Assembly: GCF_963924675.1 (NCBI RefSeq)
Contig: NC_089222.1
Coordinates: 140,580,281 to 140,644,280, forward strand
From: Phocoena phocoena
Lineage: Eukaryota; Chordata; Mammalia; Artiodactyla; Phocoenidae
Direction: 5' to 3'
Length of the DNA: 64,000 nt
Part shown: piece after piece, positions 1 through 38,090 of the stretch
Position numbering within the stretch: position 1 is the first letter of the stretch
Layout of the letters: each line of letters starts with the position of its first letter
Translations under genes and position numbers: made by a program
Notes under the pieces: model-generated
Told to the model about the DNA's origin: nothing
Database searches by the model: none
What the model saw: only the letters and a program-made list of their open reading frames with translations

Positions 1-110
1 AAATGGCTGAAGAAGAATTGGCCTGAGGTGATGGACACATAGGGGTTCATCATACTATTCTGTCTACTGTGTATGTGGTTCAAAATTAACATCCCCCATG
101 AAGGAAAAAA
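1..110 (+). mobile_element. L1M 3' end remnant (possible)
   Basis: The phrase 'ttcatcatactattctgtct' followed by an A-rich stretch resembles the 3' terminus of old L1M/HAL1 elements. It lies in BRWD1 intron 8, antisense to the gene. The element is cut by the window edge and is too short and worn for a subfamily call. Confidence 0.4.
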
Positions 111-454
111 ATTAATATATTTCAGCAAATTTAATCCATTTATCAAAATCCACAAGTCTTAAATTGATGATTTTTCTCCTTTAACACCATGAGTGTGTAA
201 TGACGCTCATTCAGTTCAACTATAAACCTTAGGGAAACAATAAGTCATCCATCAAGCCTTCATATACAGCTCTTAACTGCATTACATATTTGTTACATCA
301 CCCTTCTAAGATTCAGGGAACTATGATTAATTATATTTCTCTTCATTACTAAATTTAAAATAGAGCATGTAACTACTAAGCATCTTACTACTTCTCATCT
401 CCAAAGAAAAAGAGTTTTAAAGGAAAAGGAGATAATACACAAATATGCACACTA

Positions 455-26279
<25,825 letters not shown>

Positions 26280-26369
26280 GGCCGGGCGCGGAGCCGGGGC
26301 GGGAGCGGGTGAGCGAAGCGTGTAGGCCGCGCCGAGGCCTGACCGGGCCGGCGTCTCTCTACCTCAGGC

Positions 26370-26371
<2 letters not shown>

Positions 26372-26404
<33 letters not shown>
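26372..26404. repeat. GCC/GGC trinucleotide repeat in the BRWD1 5' leader
   Basis: Eleven perfect GCC units on the plus strand read as GGC on the BRWD1 sense strand, 93-125 bp upstream of the ATG. Given the likely start sites it probably lies in the 5' UTR. In one sense-strand frame it reads as an unbroken run of eleven glycines; on the plus strand one frame gives polyalanine. Confidence 0.9.
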
Positions 26405-26405
<1 letters not shown>

Positions 26406-27099
26406 TGCCGTGCGCGCCGCCAGCGCCGACGCCTCCGCGAAGTAGTGCGCCTGAGGGAGAGAAAGTAGTTCCTCCGTGGGGGGCCGCCGGCGCCACCGGA
26501 CGAACGGCGATCGGTCCGCGGCTGGAAGAGCGCGCCTCGCCTCCCTCTCCTCCGCTTCAGGGGGCGCAGGGCGGAGACTATGTGCGCCAGGGGCCGAGCC
26601 CCGGAGGAGGAGGCGCGTGGGGGAGGGGAGCGCGCGTGGCCGGGATCCCTGCGCGCGGTGAGAAGGCGCCCGGCCATTGTGAGGCGGCGGCCCGACTGCG
26701 CTGAGGGGCGGGCGGCGGGGGCGGAGGTCGGGTGGGGGTCGTGCGGGGGCGGGGGCGGGAGAGGGACAGGTCTCCGCTTCAGAGGCCGGAGCGGACCCCC
26801 CTCGACGTGGAAGCGGGGGTCCCAGGGCGCGCGGCGGGTGCGGCGCGTTCGCCAGCTTCGGGCTCTCGGAAAGGACCTCACGGACGGTCATCTGGGGCCA
26901 GTGTGTTTGCCCCCCACGGAAGATCGCTTGCTTCGAGGACGCGAAACCCTTACACCTGAGAATCGTGTCGCCCGCAAAGAGAAGGCCGGCCGAGAAGCTT
27001 TCCCCCGAGAGTGGAGGAGGGATGTGGGGAAGTCACAGGATGGGGGTGGGGACCGGGGGGCCGCGGACACTGAGCCTCTGTAGCTTGGAGAGCACAGCA

Positions 27100-27610
27100 A
27101 ACGTTTACTAAGAGTCCACGTTGCCGCGTGCAGTAGAAGAAGATAGAATCATGAGGCCGAGCCGCAGTCCTAGGAGAGCCCAGCAGTCTTGTAGAAAGGG
27201 TTAAAGAAAATGCAGTACAACGCTGAGGATGTCAACTTCTTTAGTCCGGGAAGGCAGTCCAGGCCGGCGATGACTTAGCCGGATAGGAAGGCGGATGGGA
27301 GGAAGTGGGCAATAGACACGCAGCAGCCCAGTCCCTTGAGGGACACCCGGGGCGGAGCGAGGGGGGGGAACCATGCGTCACTAGGATGCTCTTGGAAGAC
27401 AGTAGTAGGATTTGAGGCTGGAGCAGTGCACAAGGGTCCAGAAAATTCCCTTAATGCCGTGGTAGGCTGCGGATTCATTCACTCGGCATAGCCAACGAGC
27501 CCTATTCGGAATCCTAAGGTACAACAGCGAGCAAAATACTGTCCTCGTGGAGAGGACATTGTAATCCCAATTCCTACGCAGTAGAATAACAACCACAGCA
27601 TAGAAAAGTT
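27100..27610. other. Flank upstream of BRWD1, nothing recognised
   Basis: Moderately GC-rich shoulder of the promoter region. A divergent noncoding transcript could start here, but nothing in the sequence proves it. Confidence 0.45.
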
Positions 27611-27614
27611 AAAG

Positions 27615-27835
27615 GTAGTGGTTTAGAGCAGACCCTGGAGTGGGACTGACCCTGGGCCATGCCGGGCTGTTCAGTGTGTGACTTCGAGCAAATCACAACC
27701 TCTGAGCCTCAATTTTCCTCACTTGTAAACTGTAGATAATATTTGTGCCTACTTCATAGGGTTGTGAGGGTGTAATGGGTTAATATGTGTTCTTAGCCTA
27801 CAGCAAGCACCCTGTACGTGCCAGCTTTTAATTAT
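27615..27835 (-). mobile_element. MIR SINE
   Basis: 'caaatcacaacctctgagcc' then 'tcaattttcctcacttgtaa' and 'catagggttgtgagg' is the MIR consensus in reverse. Confidence 0.85.
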
Positions 27836-28430
27836 TTAGACACCACATAGCAAAAGTTTTTATATATGTTTGTAAGGGAGCGATCCAAACGTGTTTGAAC
27901 GAGTGCATCAGCAGTCTTTTCTTGTATCTGTTGGTTCAGCAAACACTGATGGGGATTGAGATGAAGGAATGAGCTACAGCTTTGCCATCCAAGATTTCAG
28001 TGTCTTTTAGGAGAAATGATGCTTACATCGTTGCAAAGAATGACAAGAAGGAAGGTTAACCCACCTGTGGGAGGGGGAGATGGTAGAAGTTTGAGTCTTC
28101 AGTGTGTGGAAAGGGATTCCAGGTACATGAACAACAGAGGGCCAAGACATGAATAACATTCCAGGTTTAAGGAATTCAAGTTTAATATGACTACTTGGGG
28201 TGACTTTGGAAGTATGAATGGGACCCATTAAATCAAAGTTTAAATTGGGGGGGGGAGTTAAAATTGGGAACAACTGAAGGGTTCAAAGCCAGAAAGGATT
28301 CTTTTCATTGTAGGATAGATTTGACAGGGTTAAGACCAAGAGGCAGGAAAATCACTTAGTCGACCCCGAAAATAGGAAAGAGATGAGATGCATTAGGGCA
28401 ATCATTGTAAAGATGGAGAGAGAGATGGGT
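27836..28430. other. Intergenic, nothing recognised
   Basis: Unique-looking intergenic DNA between a MIR and a SINE target site. Confidence 0.5.
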
Positions 28431-28448
28431 TCAGAAATAGGAAGTTCA

Positions 28449-28807
28449 GGGCTTCCCTGGTGGTGCAGTGGTTAAGAATCCACCTGCCAAGGCAGGGGAC
28501 ACGGGTTCGAACCCTGGTCTGGGAAGATCCCACATGCCACGGAGCAACGAAGCCCTTGTGCCACAACTACTGAGCCTGCGCTCTGGAACCCACGAGCCAC
28601 AACTTCTGAGCCCACATGCCACAACTACTGAAGCCCGCGTGCCTAGAGCCCATGCTCCACAACAAAAGAAGCCACCGCGATGAGAAGCCCGCGCACTGCA
28701 ACGAAGAGTAGCCCCTGCTCGCCGCAACTAGAGAAAACCCGCACACAGCAACGAAGACCCGATGCAGCCAAAAATAAATGTAAGTAAAATAAATTTTAAA
28801 AAGAAGC
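28449..28807 (+). mobile_element. CHR-1-type SINE, long form
   Basis: A perfect 18-bp target duplication 'tcagaaataggaagttca' occurs at 28431-28448 and 28808-28825. The body is full length, with recognisable A and B boxes. Confidence 0.96.
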
Positions 28808-28825
28808 TCAGAAATAGGAAGTTCA

Positions 28826-29740
28826 ATCAGTAAGATGAGGTTGAAGTGGAATGAGAGGAAAAGTCACAAAAATCTCAAGTTTGGGGCTTAGTAGGTCAAG
28901 GTTGTGCCACCAACTGAGATAGGGCATCCAGGCTAGTTAAATTGTTACGATGGATAACTACTTGGAACAACTTGATTAGTTGAAGTTACAGCGCATATAT
29001 TCCTGTGGGACAGTATGAGCTGATGCTACAAGATTACCAAAGTTAGCAAATAACAAAGACATGAAGAGGAGAGAATTTAACCTTTCAGAGATAGACGAAG
29101 GAGTTGCATACTTCATTTTGTAGCAAAATCATAAAAGTAAAAGCCCCAAAACATGGTACAAGAATTTATATCCCAAGCACTGGTCATTGTCCAAAACTGC
29201 AATTCTGGTGTGGGCAGCATGGTAACCATTACAAGAGGTCAGAAAAGATGACAGGAGTTTTCCCTTGTACAAGCCCTACTAGTTCCTTTACAACTTACCC
29301 TGACGTCCATGACAAGCACTGTTCCTAGGTTTGGAATAGAGACGCAAGGATTTCTGACAAGAGGCAGAATATCTTCCCCCTTCAGCTGTCAAGTGACAGA
29401 AACCCAGATTTGACTCCCACTTACAGACAATGAAGAGGAGGAAAGGGGAGAAAACTGTCCATCAGCAACTCCATAGTTGGGACCTGCCTTATTTGAAGTG
29501 GTCTCCAAATAAGGCGAGAATCATGTTTGGATCCCTCACGCAATTGAATCCAAGCCATCCCAAATGCACACACTAAGGTTTGCTTTTGGGTAAATGGAAA
29601 TAGCTTTTGAATTTCACCACAGGAAAGCTACATGGAAAACTAAATTATCGAAAAAGTGCTTTGTAAGCAAGGGTTGGAAGATCTTAATGGCTGGTGACAT
29701 CAGCTATAATGCTGTCACCCATCTCCACTAAAAGGGAACT
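28826..29740. other. Intergenic, nothing recognised
   Basis: No gene or repeat was recognised. Short ORFs lack any known domain. Confidence 0.5.
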
Positions 29741-29744
29741 ACTA

Positions 29745-29905
29745 TGATGTTTTAGTCCTTGGCAAGCATCCTGGATACACGTCACTGATCTTCACAACGG
29801 TCAGGTGCTCTTAATACGCTAACTTCACAACTGAGAAAGCCGAGGCCAAGAGAGACTGAGAAGCGCCCAAGGACATGTAGCTGCAAGCCGGGTGGGACAG
29901 CACTA
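29745..29905 (+). mobile_element. MIR SINE
   Basis: 'ggcaagcatcctggatacac' followed by 'acaactgagaaagccgaggc' and 'aaggacatgtagctgcaag' follows the MIR order. Confidence 0.6.
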
Positions 29906-30049
29906 CCTTAAACTGAGCACAAGCACTGCAGAATGCTTTCTGCCCTCGCCGCATTTCATAAAGGAGGAAATCGGACCCAAAGACCAGGGGGCCTAGACAA
30001 GATCACACAGCTAGTACATGAGAGAGCTGAAATTTGAAAATGCATAATA

Positions 30050-30155
30050 CGTGCATTATCTCACCACAGGCAAGTCTGAGCTAGACTCTATTATTCTCAT
30101 TTTAAGAATGAGGAAACTGAGGCTTAGAAAGTTTAAGAATTTGCCTAAGGATGAA
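30050..30155 (+). mobile_element. MIR fragment
   Basis: 'attattctcattttaagaat' then 'gaggaaactgaggcttagaa' is MIR core. A second MIR-like scrap ('gatcacacagctagtacatg') lies just upstream near 29950-30025. Confidence 0.7.
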
Positions 30156-30159
30156 TCAT

Positions 30160-30719
30160 CATAAAAAAAAAAAATTCAGTGGGGCCTTCCAAGTCACCAT
30201 TTAGGAGTCACAAAGGTATTAAGTGTGAAAAGCACATCTGGAAAATGGTGAGCAAACCAGACTGTTTCCAACAGTTCACATAGGAGAGTGGTCCAAAATG
30301 AGGATTAAAGAGTAGATTAGGGTCAATTTTAACAGTAAAAAATGAGGTCGGTCTGTGAGCAGTGGAGATTATGCAAAGGAAATTATATACATCATTCAGA
30401 TTCTAATATCAATATGTTAATGCAAGTGTCCATTATTAACTGAATTTAGATTCAGCTAGCAGACATCAATGATGCAGGCACAGTATCAGGGATACTGAGG
30501 GATGTAAAAAAGTAGATGACGTTGGACTTACAGAACAACGATACCACAAAACTGAATCAGCACATGGAAGTGAATTCAAGTGCACCCAAAGCCCTGCATC
30601 ATTTCATTCATTTAACAAAAACTGAATTTCTGTAAGGCGGGCACCATGTGGTAAACACTGGCTCCCGGGCTTCCGTAAGATAAATCCCTAGAAATAGAAG
30701 AGTTAACATCTTGAGAGAC
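30160..30719. other. Intergenic, nothing recognised
   Basis: No gene or repeat was recognised. Confidence 0.5.
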
Positions 30720-30730
30720 TTCCAGAGGAC

Positions 30731-30955
30731 TTTTTTTTTTTTTTTTTGGCTGTTTTGGGTGTTTTTTGCTGCATGCAGGCTTTCTCTAGTTGCGGCGAGC
30801 GGGGGCTACTCTTCGTTGCGGTGCACAGGCTTGTCATTGCAGCGGCTTCTCTTGTGGAGCACAGGCTCTAGGCGCGCGGGCTTCAGTAGTTGTGGCTCGC
30901 GGGCTCTAGAGCGCAGGCTCAGTAGTTGTGGCGCATGGGCTTAGTGGCTCCGTGG
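30731..30955 (-). mobile_element. CHR-1-type SINE, 5'-truncated
   Basis: It carries the poly-T tail and long body but lacks the CHR head and B box. The target duplication 'cttccagagga' (30720-30730 and 30956-30966) shows the truncation happened at insertion. Confidence 0.9.
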
Positions 30956-30966
30956 CTTCCAGAGGA

Positions 30967-32430
30967 TTTTAAAAGGAAAAATGAATGAAGGTGTCTGACT
31001 TTGGGATCAGCCCCTAGTCACTCGCAGACCTTGCATCTAATTCCCAAGGCCCTTCCTCCCCTTTCCGGCAGTGTCACCTTTCTCTCAGGGCCTCTTCTTC
31101 CCTCTAAGTCTAACCCAGCCAGCTGTCCCCTTAATGCAACTTGTCCCTGCCTCCCTCAACAAATTGTTTCCACATTTATCTCTTGCCTCTCCAGTTCTGC
31201 CTCTCCCTTGTTGTTGGCTTCGGTCCCTAGTGTTCCCACATTGCAGGCATTGACCCATGTCCGTCTCCAAGACTTACCAGTTCTTCCTTTGAAATGTTTC
31301 TCAGGGCGTTGCAGAAAACACAGGTTGGACATGACCTTGGGAATGTGGGAGCCAGACTCAGAATGCCCCTGTGTTTCAACACCACTTACTAGTTGAGCAA
31401 CTTTTCTGTGGCACAACGTTTGTTTTTGGTTTTTTAATCATCTTTAAAATGGGGATGACAGCTAACAGATAACACATGTTGAATGTTTCTATATCCTGGG
31501 CACTGTGCTAAACCACTGACGTGTATTCTTTCACGCTCATGCAATGGCTGGCGTTGTTTGGGAGTTCTGCCAGAGAGGATGCCTGTAAAATTCTTTGAAC
31601 AATGCCTCTCTCTCAGCATGACGCCATCACAGAAAAATGAGTATCTTTCTCTCCATTCCCTCGGTCACCAAAGAGCCTCCTCCTTGACTCCCCGCCCAAT
31701 TAATCCTATCACGACTTTTACATTTCCCGAAGCACAACTTGGCATATTCTCTAATCAAGCCGTTCTTGGTCCCTATCACCTAAAGCTGAACTCCTGGCTT
31801 GTTTTGAAAGCTGGGTGGGCTTTCAAGGGGGGCTATCCAGGCTCTACGCTCCCCCGCACTGCCCCTGCTGCACTCCCAGCTGACTGCACTAACAGTTAAG
31901 GGCTCTCTTGCCCTCTGGCTTCATCCAGTAAGAGGCCCCAGCGGGAGATGGCAAGGGTGGGTTTCTATTTTCCCAGCTCCCTTCCTGCCAAGCTGTAGGT
32001 TAGTGGCGGCTACTGTTCCTCTCCTGGAGGCCACAGTTCACGAGGGACAGCCCTCTTTCCACACAGCAACGATCTCGGGGTTTTGATACCCCTACCTTCC
32101 CTGGCCCCCAGGACTTGGACTTGTCTTCTGAGTCAGATGGCCATTGGAGGCAGCCCAGGGTGCTGTGCCATCCTTTGCTGATTTATTTTAACCGCCCACA
32201 CCCTCGTAAATAGCATCATTAATGCTCCTCAACTATCCCAGCAGATTATGCATTCTGTTTTCTTCCAGAACTCTGATAGGTACTAATTCTCTCCGTAATG
32301 ACTCCTACCCTCCACTGTAACCCCTGTGGCTGTTCAGAACACCTGCTCTCCAGGTCTCCCCTCTGCTCCCATATTTCTTCCTTGTCTGTATATATCTGTC
32401 CTCTAGCCTGAAAGAATCCATCTAGATCCC
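30967..32430. other. Intergenic, mostly unassigned, with a possible MIR scrap
   Basis: Text near 31460-31545 ('ctgggcactgtgctaaacca') resembles MIR. The remainder is pyrimidine-rich and could be older L2-type sequence, but I could not anchor it. No convincing gene. Confidence 0.4.
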
Positions 32431-33262
32431 CAAACTCCTTCCTTCACAGAACCTTTCTTACATCATTTGGGTCCTGGTTAATCTCATTTCAAAAATCTTA
32501 GAATCATCTGTCTTTTCTATCACATGTGCAATCCATCAGTAAGCCCTGATGAGCCCACCTTCAGAGGAGATCTTGAATCTAACCACTTCTCACCCAGATG
32601 AGCACAGCAACCTCCTAAATGTCTTCCTCCTTCTGTCTTCATCCTGTTACCGCCCATTCTCAACAGGCAGCTGAAGGATCCTTAAAACCAGTCAGGTCTG
32701 CCCTCCTCTCAAAACACTCTGATGGTTCCCATCTGACTCAGAGGAGAAGCCCAAGTCCCAGAGGCCCCAAGGAGCTGGCCTTCCTGGTACTTCTCTGACC
32801 TCTTGTCCCACTGTTCTCCCCTCCTTTGACTCTGCTCTGACTACACCGGCCACCTTGTTGTGCCAGGCACGCTGCTGCCTCAGGGCCTTTGTACTTGCTG
32901 TTCCTTCTGCCAGAACCCTCTTCCCCTAGAAAACTGCATGGCCCAGTCCCTCTCTTCCTTTAAGTCTTGGCTCAAATGTTACCTTTCCAGAGAGACCTTC
33001 CCTGACTACCCTAAATAAAAGTAAAACTTACCCTCACTCTGCACCCCCATTTCCCCTTTCTCCTTCCTGCTTTCTTTTTTCCTTAGTACTTTCGACCTTC
33101 TAACCTACTGTGAAATTTGCTCATCTCTTTTGTTTATTGCCTGTTTCCTCCCACTCTATGAGGGTAGGCAGAGATTTGTGTGTCTTGCTCTCTGAAATCC
33201 CTCTAGAGCTACAACCAAGCCTAACATATGGTAAGTACACAATAAATAGTTGTTGGATGTTT
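32430..33262 (+). mobile_element. LINE L2 3' end
   Basis: 'cctcagggcctttgtacttg', 'aagtcttggctcaaatgtta', 'gagagaccttccctgac' and a terminal 'cacaataaatagttgttgga' follow the L2 3' consensus order. Confidence 0.85.
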
Positions 33263-33778
33263 AATGAAAAATTCCTTTTGACCAGACAGTTCCTCAATAT
33301 GAGATAGTTATGCTCTCAACATTCACTCATAAACCTTTTGGATGGTGTGGTGGTTAGACCTGGGGACAGCCCACAAAGTCCTCTTGGCTCATAACATACC
33401 TGGAGACCTGGCCCCCAGCCCGGGCTGTTGCCATGAAGACAAGGCCAGCACGGGTAGAGCTTGGAAGGCCGGGAATGCCTTGTCCCTCTCCAGGCCCCAA
33501 CTCACAGTGACCCCGTGAGGGAAGGACCTCCTGGCTTCCCTCAAAGGCAGGAAGAAAATAAAGTTTCAAGAGATGAAGGTGAGTGGAAAGAGAATTTTCA
33601 GGAACAGGATTGGAGGCTGCTTTGGGGAGAGGACTGAGCGCTCCAGGGATGGAACATTCTGTCATGCCTTTCCCGTGGGCGTGGCGTGGCCTCTGCCTCC
33701 CTGACCACATGGCGCCCCGTGCCCCCGGGACCAGCTGGCTCACCCCCACCGCCAGCAGCCTCCGGCCTGAGCCCCAGC
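33263..33778. other. Intergenic, nothing recognised
   Basis: GC-rich unique sequence. ORFs on both strands have no recognised domain. Confidence 0.45.
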
Positions 33779-34596
33779 TGAAACCGTGCACCTCAGATTG
33801 GGACTTGGAGCCACGTGCCGGGACTCAACCCAGCCTAAAGCCAGATTTGGACTTGAACCCGGCCAAAACCCACAGTCTTCCAACTGAGATCACATACCTG
33901 GTTTCAGGACTTAATGAAGCTCAGGTTCTTGATGTCTCATCGCAGAAAGTACTCAGCGGGAGACAAAGTGATCGGTTAGAAGTGGATTTATTTAGAGAGA
34001 AACACACTCCACAGAGTGTGGGCCATCTCAGAAGGTGAGAAAGGCACCAGGGTATGGGGGTTGTCAGTTTTTATAGGGGTGGGTGATTTCATAGGCTAAT
34101 GAGGGGGAGGAGTATTCCAGCTATTTTAGGAAGGGGCGGGGTTTCCAGGAATTGGGCCACTGCCCACTTTTTTTTTTTTTTTTTGCGGTACGCGGGCCTC
34201 CCACTGTTGTGGCCTCTCCCGTTGAGGAGCACAGGCTCCGGATGCGCAGGCTCAGCGGCCGTGGCTCACGGGCCCAGCCGCTGCGCGGCATGTGGGATCT
34301 TCCCGGACCGGGGCACGAACCGGCGTCCCCTGCATCGGCAGGCGGACTCCCAACCACTGCGCCACCAGGGAAGCCCCTGTCCACTTTTTGATCCTTACGG
34401 TCGGTCTTGGAACTGTCATGGGGCCTCTGGGTGCGTCATTTAGCTTGCTGATGTGAGCGTATACAGAGGCTCAAGGTCTAGTGGACGTGACTTGTCTGCC
34501 GTCTTGGACCCATTTGTTTCTAATCAGTTTACGTCATGTCCTCGGGCTGTGTCATTCTTTCAAAGGTTGTGCCCTGCCTCCTTCCCTCCTGTTTCA
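33779..34596 (-). mobile_element. Solo LTR of an ERV1-like family (copy 1), with SINE insertion
   Basis: It is bounded by the inverted ends TGAAAC and GTTTCA. On the minus strand a TATA-like 'ctataaaaa' (about 34068-34075) precedes an AATAAA at 33992-33987 by about 80 bp, the layout expected of an LTR. It closely matches the copy at 44264. The 4-bp flanks (cagc and caag) do not match exactly. A CHR SINE lies inside. No gag, pol or env sequence is adjacent. Confidence 0.75.
34168..34376 (-). mobile_element. CHR SINE, short type, nested in the LTR
   Basis: It is flanked by 'tgcccacttttt' and 'tgtccacttttt'. The same site is empty in the sister LTR at 44264, which confirms a later insertion. 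Confidence 0.94.
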
Positions 34597-36480
34597 CAAG
34601 ACAGAAAGCACCCCCTCCCCCCTCCCCCATTCTCCAGCCTCTCCCCTCAAGCAGGCACCGCCTTCTGGGGTTTCCTCGGGGTTTCCTCAGGGCTTCCTCA
34701 GGCAAAGATGAGGAGACCAAGGAAACTGGCTTCGGGGCCCGCCCGACAGATGAGCCTCTGGAGCTGCTGGGAGGGAGCGGAAGCCCCGGGCAGGAGGAAG
34801 TCTGTAAAGAGGAAAGGACGAAGGGTGGAGGCTGGGGTTGAAGGAGGGCTCCAGGGACCCCGGGTCACCTCGCTGGGGAATACTGCCCTCCTGAGTAGTG
34901 TAGGTGGAGTGTAAGCTGGGTGCCTAAGGGAAGACTTCCCGTTTTCTGTGATGATGTTTGACACCTAATTGCAGTAATAACTTCCCTGTTTATAACCTGG
35001 AGAAAGCTTCCTGGTCGCTCATTTTCACTTACGGGCAAGTCTGGCCTAGAGCAGGTCAAGAAACCCACAGTCTAACACAAAATAATGTTAATTAAAAAAA
35101 AAATTAAAGCCACCAAAGGTTTAAGATATGAATGATGGCAATGATGAGGTTAAGATAATGTTTGAATTAAGAACCCAGAATCTTTCTAGCTACGTGAGAG
35201 GGAAAGACTTTATCAACCTACTCCCCATAGGACCCAGCCTAACCTCCAGAAGAACTGGGCTTTGTGTGGGGTTAGACAGGGGTTGGTTTCTTTCTCCAGG
35301 CCTTTAAGAGAGCAGAGGCTAGAATACTGACCAGCCCATGGATTCGTACCACTCACATAGAGGAGATAACGAAACAAAATTAATGCAGTCATAGGTAGTG
35401 TGAGAATTATCCCAAAGTGGGTATGTTCATTACAATTTTGTGAATAGATTTATTTTCCATAACAAGATGGAATTTCCTACAACAAACCGATTAGACAAGC
35501 TTTGCCAAAATCTAACCTCACAAAGGTTACACATCCCACAGAATTTAATTATAAAGACTTTGCAGCGAGCAGAATATGACAAAAGAACATCTTGCTCTTT
35601 GCAGTAAAATATTTAAAAACTCAATTTTATGATGACAAGGTACACTATAAATTAAACGTTTACCTTGATACAGATCTTGGTCCGACATGGCTAACACTTT
35701 CTAATTAGTAACTGGAATTACTAGAATATAAGTTCTTCAGCTCTCTCTTTTTTTCTTTATAAAAAAAGAATAATGACCAGCCCAATACTCTGAATTCTCT
35801 ACAATCTTACAGCCTTTCAAGGATTCTAACTGCATGGTTGTCTCATTAAGATGGGGATGGATTGACCTATAGGTATAAAGTTCCCCCAGTGGCAAAGAAC
35901 ACAGAACTAAACTTTGCCAGCTACATAAAGCAGGAGACACACAAGCTACCTGCTTGCTACCAGCCAAGCACAGCTTTCAGAGCTTCCTAAGTTCCCCACA
36001 AGAGCCTAGAACCAGCAAAGATTCCATCAGGTGGAAGAAGGTATTTATTTTTTGCCATTCTCCTCGTTGTTGTTTTTTTTTTGTTTTTTAAAAACCTTTC
36101 TGATGCTCTTTCCCACCTGACACTTGAAGCTTTAATGCCCTGCCACCAAGTACAAAACACCCCAGTCGTCTTCTGAATGCATGTATTTTAACACACCATT
36201 GGCATGCACCTTCATTTGACCCAAGGGACATTATGTCACAGCCTAAAATAAATAGACAGTTAACACTTGCATCATTTTAAGAATCAACCAAGGCATGCAT
36301 GAAGTACCTACATTCATCTGATCCCTCAGCTTCATTCCAGAGCTGAACTTTACCCCGTCGCCAGTTCCTGGGGCATAGGGTGTTGGGAGGCGGGATCAGA
36401 GGTTGCAGAATAACAAGGAGGTCAGGGACAGGGGTAAGGGGCAGCCTCAGGAATGGGAGGGATGCGGATGGAGCAGAACG
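34597..36480. other. Intergenic, nothing recognised
   Basis: Starts GC-rich, then becomes AT-rich after 35.08 kb. No gene or anchored repeat was found in 1.9 kb, the longest repeat-poor stretch between the two genes. Confidence 0.5.
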
Positions 36481-36484
36481 GTGT

Positions 36485-37200
36485 TTCTGCAGTACCTGGG
36501 GAAGCTGAGTGTATGCAAACCCCGTGACCCGGCAGTCCCATTTCTCAGATTACACACAGCAGAGATGCATGTTTGTGTTCATCAGAAGACACGTGCAAGT
36601 ATGTTCATGGCAGAACTACTTATCATAGTTCCCAACCGGAAGACATCCAAATGCCCAACAACTGTAGAATGGATAAAGAAACTGAAATTTATTCATAATA
36701 CTGGTAAACTATACAGAAGTGAAAATGGATGTTCAACATAAACGACTCATAAGGATTGAGCAAAAGAAATCAGACGGACACAAGCGAATTCCCTGGCGGT
36801 CCAGTGGTTGGGACTTTGCCTTCCAGCGCAGGGCGTATGGGCTCAATACCTGGTCGGGGAGCTAAGATCCCACATGCCTTGTGGCCAAAAAACCAAAACA
36901 TAAAAACAGAAGCAATATTGTAACAAATTCAATAAAGACTTTAAAAATGGTCCACATCAAAAAAAAAAAAAATCTGACACAAAAGAGTGCATACTACATA
37001 ATTCCATCGATATGCAGTTCAGAACCAGGCAAAATGAGCCTGTGGCATTAGAAGTTAGGACAGTGGTTGCCTTTGGGGGTGGAGAGAGTGACGGGAAGGA
37101 CACTTCTGGATTTTGGAGTATGCTCTGTTTCTTAATCTGGGATGTATTATTCACTTGGTGAAAAATTCATTCATCCATATGCTTATGACTTATCCACTTT
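36485..37200 (+). mobile_element. Old L1M fragment with nested SINE
   Basis: 'gacccggcagtcccatttct', 'catccaaatgcccaacaact' and 'gtagaatggataaagaaact' are the decayed ORF2/3' UTR junction of L1M. 'acattcatt...' type 3' sequence continues after the SINE. Confidence 0.7.
36785..36906 (+). mobile_element. Short CHR-type SINE
   Basis: The head is 'gaattccctggcggtccagt'. It is inserted in the L1M. Confidence 0.88.
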
Positions 37201-37264
37201 TCTAAATAGATGTTACATGTTGATTAAAAGTTTACATTAGAAGAAAAGAAACAAGGAAAAACTT

Positions 37265-38090
37265 CCATGGTGCCTGTGGCAGTCAGATTAAAGGCTTCCC
37301 CAAAATACCCACATCCTAACCCTGAGAATTTTTGAATACATTATGTTACACAGCAAAAGGGATTTTGCAGATATGATCTAGTTAAGCACCAGGATCCAGA
37401 TCAGGAGCCTATCCTCAATTACCCAGGTTGGCCGATGCAATCACAAGGGTCCTTATCCAAAGAAAGCAAGAGTCAGAGTCCAAGAGGAGGAAAGCAGAGG
37501 TTAGAGACGTGCTTTGAAGTTGGAGGCAGGAGCCGCAGGCCAAGTAATGTGGGCGGCTAGAGGCTGGAAAAGGCCCGGAAACTCACCCTCGCCCAGAGAG
37601 GCCAGACAGAGCACAGCTACCCCCAGCACCTGGGCTTTGACCCATTGAAACTCATTTTTTTTCCTTAAAAATTTTATTTATTTATGTTTGGCTGCGTTGG
37701 GTCTTCGTTGCTGTGCACGGGCTTTCTCTAGTCGTGACGCCCAGGGGCTTCTCACTGCGGTGGCTTCTCGGTGTGAAGCACAGGCTCCAGGCGCACGGGC
37801 TTCAGTAGTTGCAGCATGCAGGCTCAGTAGTTGTGGCTCGTGGGCTCTAGAGAGCAGGCTCAGTGGTTGTGGTGCACGGGCTTCGTTGCTCTGCGGCATG
37901 GGGGATCTTCCGGGGCCAGGGCTCGTGTCCCCTGCATTGGCAGGAGGATTCTTAACCACTGTGCCACTAGGGAAGTCCCTGAAACTCATTTTTGACTTCC
38001 GACCTCCACAACTATATAAAATAATAAATCTGTGTTAAGCTGCTGTTTGTGATCATTTATTACAGCAGCTATAGGTGCCAGAAGCAACTT
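37265..38090 (+). mobile_element. MLT1-type MaLR LTR with nested SINE
   Basis: 'caaaagggattttgcagata' and 'gcaatcacaagggtccttat' are typical MLT1 phrases; 'ttattacagcagctataggt' marks the far end. Confidence 0.75.
37660..37979 (-). mobile_element. CHR-1-type SINE, long form
   Basis: The target duplication 'tgaaactcattttt' occurs at 37646-37659 and 37980-37993, inside the MLT1 LTR. Confidence 0.94.

Noticed and set aside
28449..28540. tRNA gene
   Set aside because: The A and B boxes belong to a CHR SINE with a target duplication and long body. The same holds for the other SINE heads.
33583..34038. 151-codon plus-strand ORF
   Set aside because: It starts in unassigned intergenic DNA and ends inside the solo LTR; no domain or conservation signal is visible.
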